From Candidatus Nanoarchaeia archaeon (GTDB taxonomy: Archaea > Nanoarchaeota > Nanoarchaeia > SCGC-AAA011-G17 > JAFCDX01), in the NCBI GenBank assembly GCA_028717785.1, contig JAQUND010000024.1, positions 1-21,910 of the forward strand: a stretch of DNA of 21,910 nt, in the 5' to 3' direction. Each line of letters opens with the position of its first letter. The stretch's first letter is position 1. The notes below the pieces were generated by a model. It was not told where the DNA came from. It did no database searches and saw nothing but the letters and a program-made list of their open reading frames with translations. The position numbers and the translations under genes were made by a program. Below, one piece after another: positions 7,885 through 16,844 of this stretch.

Positions 7885-8457
7885 ATGAATTATTTAATGT
7901 TATGGAAAGGTAAAAATCCAACTAATAGATTAGATTATATTAAATCAGTTTTAGATAAAGTTACGGATGAAGATACTATAACAATTGTATCAGATAACAA
8001 GTTTTTACGTAGTAAGAAGATACATTGGAAAAGCATAAATACTGTAGAAGAAGATTTATATAAAGACCATCCTTATTTAAAAAGTATCATATTACAGGCA
8101 AGTTCGGTTAGATGGTCTGATATATTAAGATTTTATTTACTAGGGCAAATAACTAATACTTTATATGTAGATACTGATATAGAGTTAATACAGAGACCGA
8201 TATTTGATGATTTAGAGCATCCATATTTAATAAAGTATAATCGTAGATACTGGGATTTGAGTATGATGTATAACGGTAATAATACTGGATTTTTTAAGGA
8301 TTTTTTAAAATTGTTAGAGCCAATAATACAAAGAAGATCTGAAAGATTAAATGAATATGTATATTTTTTTACTTATCTAAATAGGTGGATAAGTAAGAAT
8401 AAGGTAAATGAAATAGATTCTAAGATATATAATCATTATGAATTAAGAGGAAAATAA
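7885..8457 (+). CDS. Small glycosyltransferase, GT32/DXD-sugar type
   Basis: A 190-residue glycosyltransferase. The segment SSVRWSDILRFYLLG (about 73-87) followed by YVDTDIELI (94-102) matches the signature of DXD sugar-binding glycosyltransferases (GT32, Gly_transf_sug family). There, the Ser-Asp-x-x-Arg helix precedes the metal/nucleotide-sugar-binding D-T-D (96-98). It is near the minimum length for such a domain and has no membrane segment or signal peptide. Its ATG is three bases after the previous stop with only a weak ribosome site, and the next adhesin starts immediately after its TAA, so it is translated as part of the fibre operon. This context suggests it glycosylates one of the flanking fibre proteins. 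Modification of DNA or of host surface sugar is a less likely alternative. Donor and acceptor are unknown. Confidence 0.75.
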   Translation: MNYLMLWKGKNPTNRLDYIKSVLDKVTDEDTITIVSDNKFLRSKKIHWKSINTVEEDLYKDHPYLKSIILQASSVRWSDILRFYLLGQITNTLYVDTDIELIQRPIFDDLEHPYLIKYNRRYWDLSMMYNGNNTGFFKDFLKLLEPIIQRRSERLNEYVYFFTYLNRWISKNKVNEIDSKIYNHYELRGK

Positions 8458-11376
8458 ATGGCTGATACTTTTTATGTAGATTTTGATTTAAGTACTAGTG
8501 GAAACATTGGTACTTCTGGTGATCCTTTTAACTGGGATGATATGGTTTATTGTTTGGAAAATAGTATTTCGGCTGATAGTAATTTTTATTGTAAAGGTAG
8601 TCAAGTTGGTGGGGGTGTTGCAGTAGATAATGCTGGCGGTGAATTAGTAAAGTTATTAGGTTGGGGTGATGAAGTATGGAGATTAAGTGGCACTAATTGG
8701 AGTTTTAATATAGTTGATGCTATTTATTTTGATAATGCTATACTTTATGATGTTGGTATGAATGCTATTGGTAATATTAGTAATTGTTTTATTTTTAACG
8801 GATTATTTATTATTTTATATGATAATAGCAAGAATACTTTTGTTTTAACTAAAACATTATCTGATATCTCTGAATATGATTATGGTTGTTTAAATGCATG
8901 TGTTTATGTAGAGAATAGTGAAACATTAATAGATAATACACATGGAGGTAATAGTGTCGTTGATTGTATTACAAACAGTTTAACTTTTTCTGGGGCATTT
9001 TCAGATCATAGTGATGGTGGTGGAAACATACTAAATGCTGATATGGGATATATACCTCATTTTACGGAAACTAACTTAGAAAAGTTTAATTTAGGGTGGG
9101 GTGATTATGGTGTTGGATTAACTTGGGCGGAACCGTTTTCAGGATATTATATTGATTTTAGTGAATCTACAAGCGGTCACGCAGGAACAATATTTGATCC
9201 TTTTAATTATGATGATTTTATAGATTCACTATCAGGAACTAATAGAACTTATAAAGCTAAAGGTTCATATGAATCACCATCAAATGTTAGTATATTGATT
9301 ACTTCAGCTGTTAGTATTAGCGCATGGGATGTATATAATTATGGACCTTGGAGATTAAAATCTACATATGCTGTTATTGATATTAGTAATTCAGCATCAG
9401 ATATAAACGATTGTATTTTAGCAGGAGATTATACTGGTTATATTGCTATTCCAAATTGTAATAATGTATATATTATTGATGCATGGTCTGTAGAATTGAA
9501 TGGAAATGAAATGACAAATGTAGTTTTTGGTCCAGAATATATGTTTATATTTGGTAGTATAAGTAATACTAATTTTATATTTAATAATTGTCTTTTTGCT
9601 TTATCAGGAAGACCTACTGATGGATATGGTCAACTTGTACCTAATAACGGAAGTATAGTAAATAATTCTGCAACATTTAATGATTGTTATACAACTGAAG
9701 ATGCATTATCCGGTTTATGTAGAACTGCAGACGTAACAACTATTGTTGATAATGGAATAACTTATAGTATTTCTGCTAATAATACACCAAATAATTGTCC
9801 TAATTGGGAAGATATTAATTTAGCAAACTTTAATGCAATTGCTGAAAATCAAATTGTTTCGTGGGCTACTAATAGAACATTTTATTTTAATATTAATAAT
9901 GTTTATTCAGCAACTGATGGTTCTGGATTAACAACTGATCCTTGGTCAATAGAACAGTTTCAAGAATTTATGCGTTATACATACGGCGCTAATGGTGTAA
10001 GTGGACAGACATTTGTTAGAGATTATGATACTTTAAAAGTTAAAGGTTCATATGAAGCTCCTTCAGATGTGATATTTTTACCATATTGGTTAAATGATGA
10101 ATATCGGTCAAGCGCTGTTACAATAGAAGCATGGGAACCAACTATTAATGGACATTGGAAGGTTAGACCTATAAACGCATTGGATGTATCAGATTTTAGC
10201 ATATATGATATTAATCAAGGTAGACCTGTAAGTTTAATCATTAAAGATGGAGTAATTCAAAATTTATATGTTAAAACACATGCCGGCCCTATATCATTAA
10301 ACGACTATGCAACAACATTACCGCCTTATGGATTAGTTGATTATCAATTTAAGAATTGTATATTAAGTGGAGATACTTGGTTTGATAATACTATTAATTC
10401 TGCTACTTCAGCAAATAATTATGATAGGTTTAATGGTTGTACTTTTGTTGATGGAACTTTCTATCTTAAAGACCAAATTTATACAACTTGTGCCGGATAT
10501 ACTGGTATAATAGAGGATTCAACAGTTTTTGAAAAATTAGAATTTAATGATTGCGTGGCTTTGAATACATTATTTGATTTAACAGATATTTCTACTTCTG
10601 GATTATATATGCCGCCTAAAGATTTAATAACATTTAATTATTGTGAATTTTCTGGAACATCGGCACAGAGCATAGAATATAGTGCGGCATATGATGATGT
10701 AACATTAAGTGCATGTAATTTTGAAATAACTCCTTCGGTTACTTTTCCATTATATGATGATATAACTGTAAATAATCAAGATTCATTAGATTATAGATTG
10801 TATGGTTTAACAAAAACTAAAGAAACGCGTGAAGATGCATGGATAGCGGATGATTATAATGAAGGTTATATGGATTCTTCACGTAAAGCAGCCGGATCAT
10901 TTTCATTTGCTCATATTAGTTATTTAGGTCATATTGGTGCATTTTATTTCGGGCCTGTTAGTGAAACGATAAATGTAGGAACTTTAGAAATATCAGCCAT
11001 TTTATTACAACCGTCAATTTCCACAGTTAATGCTATTTCAGCAACAATAGTTCCAACACCATTAACAGTAAGATATACTTTATTACAACCAACTATATAT
11101 GCTACACAAGATTTAGAAATTGATTTTGTAGGAGTTCCAGTTTCTGGTCCTGTTCCATTAATAGTTGAATTTACTGCATATATTAATTTTTCTGCGGAGT
11201 TAAAGAATAAATATAAGGTAAAAGAGTATAGATGGTGCTTCAACTACGACTACGATAATAATACTTGTTTAGAAGATTGGGTTATTACTACAGCAAATCC
11301 AACGACTCATATATATAAAGGCCATGCGGGTCAAAAATTTAGTGTTAAAGTTTGTGTAACACTTGAATTATTATAA
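8458..11376 (+). CDS. Large multi-module beta-helix/PKD adhesin, probable fibre protein
   Basis: A 972-residue protein with three successive beta-helix-start modules (residues about 5-78, 230-302 and 475-571). Each is followed by strand-rich segments rich in Asn, Cys-containing turns and short hydrophobic strands, typical of right-handed beta-helices. Near residue 810 is the recurring element MDSSRKAAGSFSF. The C-terminal 80 residues form a PKD-like domain: VPLIVEFTAY, YRWCFNYDYDN, then NPTTHIYKGHAGQKFSVKV. Between them, two short repeats contain LLQP (about residues 850 and 880). AGAGGA lies at the end of the glycosyltransferase gene and the ATG follows its stop codon directly. Ser-Ala dipeptides are again frequent. 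It is probably a trimeric fibre or spike attached to the baseplate. No catalytic residues of a depolymerase could be recognised, so binding rather than cleavage is the safer assumption. Confidence 0.68.
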   Translation: MADTFYVDFDLSTSGNIGTSGDPFNWDDMVYCLENSISADSNFYCKGSQVGGGVAVDNAGGELVKLLGWGDEVWRLSGTNWSFNIVDAIYFDNAILYDVGMNAIGNISNCFIFNGLFIILYDNSKNTFVLTKTLSDISEYDYGCLNACVYVENSETLIDNTHGGNSVVDCITNSLTFSGAFSDHSDGGGNILNADMGYIPHFTETNLEKFNLGWGDYGVGLTWAEPFSGYYIDFSESTSGHAGTIFDPFNYDDFIDSLSGTNRTYKAKGSYESPSNVSILITSAVSISAWDVYNYGPWRLKSTYAVIDISNSASDINDCILAGDYTGYIAIPNCNNVYIIDAWSVELNGNEMTNVVFGPEYMFIFGSISNTNFIFNNCLFALSGRPTDGYGQLVPNNGSIVNNSATFNDCYTTEDALSGLCRTADVTTIVDNGITYSISANNTPNNCPNWEDINLANFNAIAENQIVSWATNRTFYFNINNVYSATDGSGLTTDPWSIEQFQEFMRYTYGANGVSGQTFVRDYDTLKVKGSYEAPSDVIFLPYWLNDEYRSSAVTIEAWEPTINGHWKVRPINALDVSDFSIYDINQGRPVSLIIKDGVIQNLYVKTHAGPISLNDYATTLPPYGLVDYQFKNCILSGDTWFDNTINSATSANNYDRFNGCTFVDGTFYLKDQIYTTCAGYTGIIEDSTVFEKLEFNDCVALNTLFDLTDISTSGLYMPPKDLITFNYCEFSGTSAQSIEYSAAYDDVTLSACNFEITPSVTFPLYDDITVNNQDSLDYRLYGLTKTKETREDAWIADDYNEGYMDSSRKAAGSFSFAHISYLGHIGAFYFGPVSETINVGTLEISAILLQPSISTVNAISATIVPTPLTVRYTLLQPTIYATQDLEIDFVGVPVSGPVPLIVEFTAYINFSAELKNKYKVKEYRWCFNYDYDNNTCLEDWVITTANPTTHIYKGHAGQKFSVKVCVTLELL
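8470..8691 (+). repeat. Beta-helix-start module, copy 3 of 6
   Basis: FYVDFDL, NIGTSGDPFNWDDM, FYCKGSQV, then LGWGDEVWRLSG. This is the N-terminal module of the 972-residue adhesin. Confidence 0.65.
9145..9363 (+). repeat. Beta-helix-start module, copy 4 of 6
   Basis: YYIDFSE, GTIFDPFNYDDF, YKAKGSYES, then ISAWDVYNYGPWRLKS. This is the best-conserved example of the GPW-x-L element. Confidence 0.68.
9880..10170 (+). repeat. Beta-helix-start module, copy 5 of 6
   Basis: FYFNINN, LTTDPWSIEQF, LKVKGSYEAPSD, then IEAWEPTINGHWKVRP. KGSYE followed by [AS]PS is shared with copy 4, suggesting these two are the closest pair. Confidence 0.62.
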
Positions 11377-11386
11377 GGAAAATGTA

Positions 11387-13930
11387 ATGTCAACTTCTGC
11401 AATTTATGTAGATATATCTAATGATTTGGATGCAACTCCTGGAATAGGAACTACTGCATCACCATTTAATTACGTCCAATGTCAAGACCATTATTATGAT
11501 GTGAGTGGTTTTGATCTACATATAATTTATTATATGAAAGGTTTGCGACAAATAACACAAGACGAAGATTTGACTAATTATGGTTCAACTTCTGCTAATC
11601 CAATTTCAGCATCATTTCTACCTTGGGATATGTCAACGTATGGTCCTTGGATTATAAGTGCTGTTAATGGAACAGGAGAATATGCCACACTGCCTTATTG
11701 GAATTTTGAAATTTATAACGAATATGATGATGGAACTTCACAATTAGTTGTCGATGGTTTAGTTGTCCACGTTTATGATTTTACATTTTGGACTGTAAAT
11801 AATACAGCACCTGAGATGAGTGGATTTCAACACGTTTTAAAAAATTCTTATATTTATGTTAGTCATGCTGGGAAAATTTATCTAGACGAATTAGCTATAA
11901 ATCCAGTTAAAATTCTAGGATGTACTTTTAAAATTAGATATAATAAAACCATGTATATATATCAAACGGCACCTCTTGATTTTGTTGATTGTTTTTTTGA
12001 TGAGTTAAGTCAATATGGTTTATATTATTATAGTGTTGATGTATCTGCTGTTAGTTTTAGTGGTTGTTATTTTGTTAATGATTTATCGGCGACTGTTGCA
12101 ACGGATTATCAGCTTTCATCACTTAATTTAGACGATGATTGCGTAACTTCATTTGAATTAAGTCAATCAATATCAGGATTTCAGAATATAACAGATACAA
12201 ATTATACAGATTATGATTATACGAATTATGGTTTATCAGCTATTACTGATACAGATATTATAAATCGTTGGACAACATTAGATTATGATAGCGGATTTTT
12301 TAGTACATCTAGACAATCCGTGGGAGCTTTTTATTTTCCTATGCCACCTTTTAACGTTAATGTATTATATACAGTTTATCCAAAACTAAGTTTTGTTAAT
12401 AATGATTTTATATTTTCTGCTAATTTAGAGCCAACTGGTACATTTGATCCAACTTGGACATCAGCATATACTGTGTTATATGGAGATGGTCAATATTTTA
12501 CATCAACATCAGCTATAGAAGTAACAAGATCATATGCTAATAGAGGTAACTATGTTTCGATTCATAATTATAAAATAACCAGTGCAACAGGCGAAACATA
12601 CTATAATAATACAAGCGCTATTGGTAATATTAAAGTTAATCCTATACCAGAAATAGCTTTTACAGGATATTCATATGTTTTATCAGCTCTTAGTTTTTAT
12701 GATGTTAAAGGTGGATATTATATAACTGATACTGTTGTTAGTGCTAATTGGGATTTCGGTGATGGGAGTTTATCTAGTACTACTGATTTAGATGCAATAT
12801 TAATTCATAGTTATAGTGCTGTTGGTAATTATACAGTATCAGTATCGGCATATGATGTTAGTGGTAATGTTGGTGTTGGTAGTGATGTTGTTGGTATATT
12901 AGAAGGGGCTAATTGTGTATCTAAGGAAGATTATATAACTTTATGCGGTCCTGGTTCAAGTTTAGCGCGATATGGTAATAGTAGATTTATTGATTTAAAA
13001 ACTTATTTACCTGATTATTTAAAAGATGGTGAAGTAGAAGAATTTATAGAAGTCTTTGAAGACTTTTTAAACGAAATGTATGATGGTCAAGATGGATGGA
13101 TAAATAGTGCTACTTCAGAATTACCCATAACAGAAACGTGGAATTCAAATAGTGCAACTTCAGGAGGTCCAACTAGAGACTTTACATACGATATAAGTGG
13201 TACTACTGTTGATACTGAAGCTACAGATGCAGAACAAATAATAGTTGATTGGCCTGTAAATAGTATGTCAGCTTCTCCTAAAATATCAATATTAGAAAAA
13301 GTATATAGATTAACAGAATTGCATGATCCTGATTTAATAGATTTGGAATATATACAATACTTTGCTAAAAACTTAGGATATAACGTAAATGTATATCGTG
13401 ATGAATTAGGCATTAGCGGAACGTATGCTTCATCTACATCAGCAAATTCAGCATGTACTGATAATGAAACTAATAGATATATACGATTTGTAGTACAAAA
13501 TTTGCCAACGTGGTATAAAATTAAAACAACAAGAAATGCTATAAAAGTTATGCTTTATTCTTTTGGATTAGTTGGAGATATTTTGGAATACTATACTTCA
13601 AACTATAAATCATATCCCGAAGGTAAATGGAAAATTGACTCAGAAACAGATTTAAGAAATATTCCTGATAACTGGTATCCTACACCACACTTTGCACTTA
13701 TAGTAAATTTAGATACAAGCACAGATATATCATTTGATTTATCACGTAGAGATAAAGTTATTAGAGCTATTGAATCTATTAGACCAATTAATACTGTTTT
13801 TAAAAGACTAGTAGGATATGCCAAAAGAACATTTGAATTAACTACAGCTGCTTGGATTAGAATGACTAGATATACAGATATTAGATCTGACGGTTATAGT
13901 AATAGTTGGTGGGATGGGATATGGTATTGA
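11387..13930 (+). CDS. Baseplate protein: adhesin/PKD N-terminus joined to a gpI/gp7-like C-terminus
   Basis: An 847-residue protein. I start it at ATG 11387, preceded by AAGGAA, rather than at TTG 11363, which overlaps the upstream gene. Residues 6-92 are the sixth beta-helix-start module. The recurring element STSRQSVGAFYFP lies near residue 310. Two PKD-type domains follow: a diverged one with YGDG, and a classical one near 425-505 with WDFGDG and SYSAVGNYTVSV. From about residue 510 the style changes to a baseplate domain: FIEVFEDFLNEMYDG, then DPDLIDLEYIQYFAKNLGY, YKIKTTRNAIKVML and FALIVNL. This resembles P2 tail protein I, the simple-tail counterpart of T4 gp7, which pairs with gp6/J. 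The C-terminus should therefore sit in the baseplate while the N-terminus projects outward. It is the last gene of the unit; a late promoter follows at once. Confidence 0.66.
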   Translation: MSTSAIYVDISNDLDATPGIGTTASPFNYVQCQDHYYDVSGFDLHIIYYMKGLRQITQDEDLTNYGSTSANPISASFLPWDMSTYGPWIISAVNGTGEYATLPYWNFEIYNEYDDGTSQLVVDGLVVHVYDFTFWTVNNTAPEMSGFQHVLKNSYIYVSHAGKIYLDELAINPVKILGCTFKIRYNKTMYIYQTAPLDFVDCFFDELSQYGLYYYSVDVSAVSFSGCYFVNDLSATVATDYQLSSLNLDDDCVTSFELSQSISGFQNITDTNYTDYDYTNYGLSAITDTDIINRWTTLDYDSGFFSTSRQSVGAFYFPMPPFNVNVLYTVYPKLSFVNNDFIFSANLEPTGTFDPTWTSAYTVLYGDGQYFTSTSAIEVTRSYANRGNYVSIHNYKITSATGETYYNNTSAIGNIKVNPIPEIAFTGYSYVLSALSFYDVKGGYYITDTVVSANWDFGDGSLSSTTDLDAILIHSYSAVGNYTVSVSAYDVSGNVGVGSDVVGILEGANCVSKEDYITLCGPGSSLARYGNSRFIDLKTYLPDYLKDGEVEEFIEVFEDFLNEMYDGQDGWINSATSELPITETWNSNSATSGGPTRDFTYDISGTTVDTEATDAEQIIVDWPVNSMSASPKISILEKVYRLTELHDPDLIDLEYIQYFAKNLGYNVNVYRDELGISGTYASSTSANSACTDNETNRYIRFVVQNLPTWYKIKTTRNAIKVMLYSFGLVGDILEYYTSNYKSYPEGKWKIDSETDLRNIPDNWYPTPHFALIVNLDTSTDISFDLSRRDKVIRAIESIRPINTVFKRLVGYAKRTFELTTAAWIRMTRYTDIRSDGYSNSWWDGIWY
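11402..11662 (+). repeat. Beta-helix-start module, copy 6 of 6
   Basis: IYVDISNDL, IGTTASPFNY, IYYMKGLRQ, then FLPWDMSTYGPWIISA. The order of elements and the GPW turn match the copies in the two upstream adhesins. Confidence 0.62.
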
Positions 13931-13938
13931 TATAAATA
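13931..13938 (+). promoter_or_regulatory. T4-type late promoter for the tail fibre gene
   Basis: TATAAATA begins at the base after the stop codon of the gpI/gp7-like gene and lies 34 bases before the fibre ATG. AAGGAG sits in the leader. The intergenic position supports a real promoter. Confidence 0.62.
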
Positions 13939-13972
13939 TTAATACAATAAGAATATTTTAAGGAGTTTCATA

Positions 13973-16306
13973 ATGGCTAATGTTATGCTTACAAGAGCTG
14001 GTTTGCAATATGTACTATCAGCACACGATAATGGTGTTTATGTTGATGTTAGATACTTTATACCAGTGTATGATGATAGAATAGACTCAACACTTAGATA
14101 TACTGGTGGGCTTTCATCTATGGCTCAAATTGCGGATGAAACTGCAACAGAACCTTATGGTGAAAAAATATGGAATATCTCAGGTTATTCATTATCAGAT
14201 ACTGATGATTATGTTATCTCAGCTGTTACTTTTAGTGATAATAGACTAATAGGTTCATATCAAAACCATCAAGTCTATACTAATTTATATGATAGTGTAC
14301 CATTATCTACACAAATTAGTGGAACTGCTTTTGCTGTATCTGCTGGTTCGCCTGCAGGATATTATGATTGGACTGTTACTGGTGGTGGAGTAGTAACAGG
14401 AAATAATGATAGACCTACAAGTGCAAACGACGATTATTTTGTTGTTACTGATTATTACCCAGTATATGATTCTGCGGCTGAAGAAAGATTACGTGGTGTA
14501 TTTAAAGCAGAAATTAACAAACGAATGGGTAAATTCAAGTTTAATAAAATAGCTATGTATGCAGTCCAAGTTGATAGTAATGGTGTTGTTTTGGGTAGTT
14601 GCTTCTTTGGTGAGGCTTATTTAGATACTCCAGTTGTTAAAACAGAGTTAGCAACAGATGGGTTTGATAACTTTATATTTGATATTCAGATAGATTTAAG
14701 TGGAACATCTGCTACTTGGAACGATGTATTCTTTTCAAGTTCAGCTGATTATTGGAGTCATAGTCCCGGTGGATTGTATTATTCAGGTCGTATAGGCGTA
14801 GGTAATTTTGCTGGTGATGTTAGGGAAATTAGTGCTACTGCTCATTTAAGAAAAGCTCGTGATACTAGTGGAACAGTTGATAATAATATACCTACATTAA
14901 GATTAGATTATGATGATACTAGATTTGTATCAATGGATGTTGTAAGTGGCGGTTATTTTGTTTCTGGTACAAATGGCGGTGATTTAGTTATTCAAGTATC
15001 TGATTGGTCTACTTATTGTGGTGAAACTATTGCAATAAGACCTAAAGTAGCTAGAACTATAGCTTTAGGAACTACAACTTATCCATATGAGAGAGTAGCA
15101 TTAAATGATAATAGATTACATGCTATTGATGTAAATAATGGCCAGGTTAAAATAGGCAAACTTAACGGTTATTCAGAATCAGATTATTATGGTATTCCAT
15201 CAATATATTTAAGTGATTTAGCAGTAGAAATTACTGCAACATCAGACGGATCAACTGGTTCTGATATAAACGGTGCGTATATTGGTGGGGATTTATTTAG
15301 AAAGTATCAAAATCTATTTATTTTCACAACATTTTATTGTAATACTGGAAATGAATATTATGATAGAGATATTGCTATAGTTGCTGGTTTAGACGCAAGT
15401 GGAACATATAGTGCAGTTGGAACTCCTTCAGCGAAGATTAATCACATGTCTTTAACCAGACAACTTTTAAATAGTCAGAATTTTAGTTCTAATGTTGCTA
15501 GCGCTGCTGAAATTCATTTAGCTGCTAAAGGCGGTATTAAACTACATGGTGTTTTAGAATTAGAAAATATTAGAAATAGTTATGTTACAGATAGTGTAAC
15601 TTATACACCTAATAATGCAATGATAATATCTAAGCAAAATAATTTGTTATTAGTAGCAGGATTAAATTCATTAGTAGATTATGATACATTAAACACATAT
15701 TTTGCAACAAGATCTGAGTATATGAGTTCTTGGTTGACATCTACTAGTCAATTATTATTAATGGGTAAGACTATTTCTACTATTGGTAATATTAAACCGT
15801 GGATTACTAATACTGATGATATTGGGTCTTTATCACTTAAATATAAAGGTTTATATGTTGAAAATGCAAGAGTAACAGCTTTAACAGTAAACACTATTGG
15901 AGTAACTCAACTAGGAGCTTCTGAAATAACAGCAACAAATTTGACAGCTACAAATCTTGTTACAACAAACGGTTTTAGAATGTTATCAACTGATACACCA
16001 CTAAAATATTATGTAAAAAACGTAATGTTAGGTACTTTAGTTGCTAATACTAATACTTTAGTGGATACTATAACCGGATTAGGTTCAATGAATATTTTTG
16101 GATATAATATCACAATTTTAGATGGTGTTAAGTATTTTCCTCCAGGTTATGAAACATCAGATCATCCATTAATATACTCATATTCTACTTTTATTAATCA
16201 GGCTGTTGGAGGAGAAACAACATATATAAATATAATTCCAAAAGCTACAACTTTTTCTAATTGTCCTTGTTATATTGTTATATTTTATCAAACCGCTACA
16301 GGATAA
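13973..16306 (+). CDS. Tail fibre protein
   Basis: A 777-residue fibre. The N-terminus (MANVMLTRAGLQYVLSA, then VRYFIPVYDDRID) has the T-x-x-G-x-x-x-[AL] opening typical of baseplate-attached fibre proteins. The adaptor segment EERLRGVFKAEI, FNKIAMYAV, GEAYLDTPVVK (about 169-225) is also typical. The middle is strand-rich. A segment from about residue 604 (IGNIKPWITNTDDIG, then YKGLYVENARVTAL) followed by the short repeat ITATNLTATNL resembles the shaft-to-tip transition of trimeric fibres. The C-terminus (NCPCYIVIFYQTATG) probably forms the tip. AAGGAG precedes the ATG, with a late promoter upstream. No intramolecular chaperone or enzymatic motif was recognised. Its position after the gpI/gp7-like gene parallels gene H in P2-type order. 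Confidence 0.72.
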   Translation: MANVMLTRAGLQYVLSAHDNGVYVDVRYFIPVYDDRIDSTLRYTGGLSSMAQIADETATEPYGEKIWNISGYSLSDTDDYVISAVTFSDNRLIGSYQNHQVYTNLYDSVPLSTQISGTAFAVSAGSPAGYYDWTVTGGGVVTGNNDRPTSANDDYFVVTDYYPVYDSAAEERLRGVFKAEINKRMGKFKFNKIAMYAVQVDSNGVVLGSCFFGEAYLDTPVVKTELATDGFDNFIFDIQIDLSGTSATWNDVFFSSSADYWSHSPGGLYYSGRIGVGNFAGDVREISATAHLRKARDTSGTVDNNIPTLRLDYDDTRFVSMDVVSGGYFVSGTNGGDLVIQVSDWSTYCGETIAIRPKVARTIALGTTTYPYERVALNDNRLHAIDVNNGQVKIGKLNGYSESDYYGIPSIYLSDLAVEITATSDGSTGSDINGAYIGGDLFRKYQNLFIFTTFYCNTGNEYYDRDIAIVAGLDASGTYSAVGTPSAKINHMSLTRQLLNSQNFSSNVASAAEIHLAAKGGIKLHGVLELENIRNSYVTDSVTYTPNNAMIISKQNNLLLVAGLNSLVDYDTLNTYFATRSEYMSSWLTSTSQLLLMGKTISTIGNIKPWITNTDDIGSLSLKYKGLYVENARVTALTVNTIGVTQLGASEITATNLTATNLVTTNGFRMLSTDTPLKYYVKNVMLGTLVANTNTLVDTITGLGSMNIFGYNITILDGVKYFPPGYETSDHPLIYSYSTFINQAVGGETTYINIIPKATTFSNCPCYIVIFYQTATG

Positions 16307-16322
16307 AGGAGTTTAAATTGAT

Positions 16323-16844
16323 ATGAAAACAAAGTTGACGCGTGAAAGGATTTTTCAGATTTGGTTTGTTTTAACTAATCTAAAAGTTCCAGAAAATGAG
16401 ATGTTGGATAAAAGGTTTGACTATGCTAAAAATAGAACCTTAGATAGTTTAACACCAGAAGTAACTGAGATTGTTAAAGCAAGAAAGTCTGGTATTCCTA
16501 AATATGATGAGTTTGATATAAAACGAAAAGAAATATTGATGAAGTATGCTAGTAAAGACGAACAAGGTAATCCAGTTATTAATGGTAATCAATTTTCTAT
16601 TAATGGTGAAAATTTGGAAGAAGCTAATAAATCATTAAATGAATTAACAGAAACATATAAAGAAGCTTTAGATGAAAGACAAAAAGAGATTGATATTTAT
16701 AACGAGATTATTAATGAAGAAATAGAAATAGATATTACTCCAGTTTCATTTATTGCATTACCAACGTTTGTTAAAGAAGAGTTTACTAAGGTTATTAGAC
16801 CAATGATTAAAGAAACAGATGAAGAAATAGAGGCGTTATTATAA
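16323..16844 (+). CDS. Small coiled-coil phage protein, possibly DUF1617-like
   Basis: A 173-residue soluble, acidic protein without signal or membrane segments. Residues 60-95 read KYASKDEQGNP, then GNQFSING, and residues 95-130 form a charged helix (EEANKSLNELTETYKEAL) likely to coil. The ending FIALPTFVKEEFTKVIRPMI completes a pattern seen in small DUF1617-type phage proteins: helix, the phrase D-x-x-G-N-P, helix, then a final L-P. That match is from memory and tentative. AAAGGAG lies eleven bases before ATG. The stop TAA shares a base with the ATG of the next gene, so translation is coupled. Lying between a tail fibre and a tail-tube-like gene, it may be a tail assembly factor or fibre chaperone; the function is not established. 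Confidence 0.6.
   Translation: MKTKLTRERIFQIWFVLTNLKVPENEMLDKRFDYAKNRTLDSLTPEVTEIVKARKSGIPKYDEFDIKRKEILMKYASKDEQGNPVINGNQFSINGENLEEANKSLNELTETYKEALDERQKEIDIYNEIINEEIEIDITPVSFIALPTFVKEEFTKVIRPMIKETDEEIEALL

Noticed and set aside
7885..8457. Glycosyltransferase as a T4-style DNA glucosyltransferase
   Set aside because: Its DXD and SDILR signatures belong to sugar-polymer/protein-type transferases, not to the T4 AGT/BGT fold, and it is embedded in a fibre operon.
11363..11386. TTG start adding eight residues to the gpI/gp7-like protein
   Set aside because: ATG 11387 has AAGGAA at the right spacing and begins just before the conserved module; the TTG would overlap the preceding gene without a ribosome site.
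13935..13966. Inverted repeat AAATATT / AATATTT between the gpI/gp7-like and fibre genes
   Set aside because: The arms are only A and T with no G-C pairs and overlap the late promoter and ribosome site, so a terminator is unlikely.
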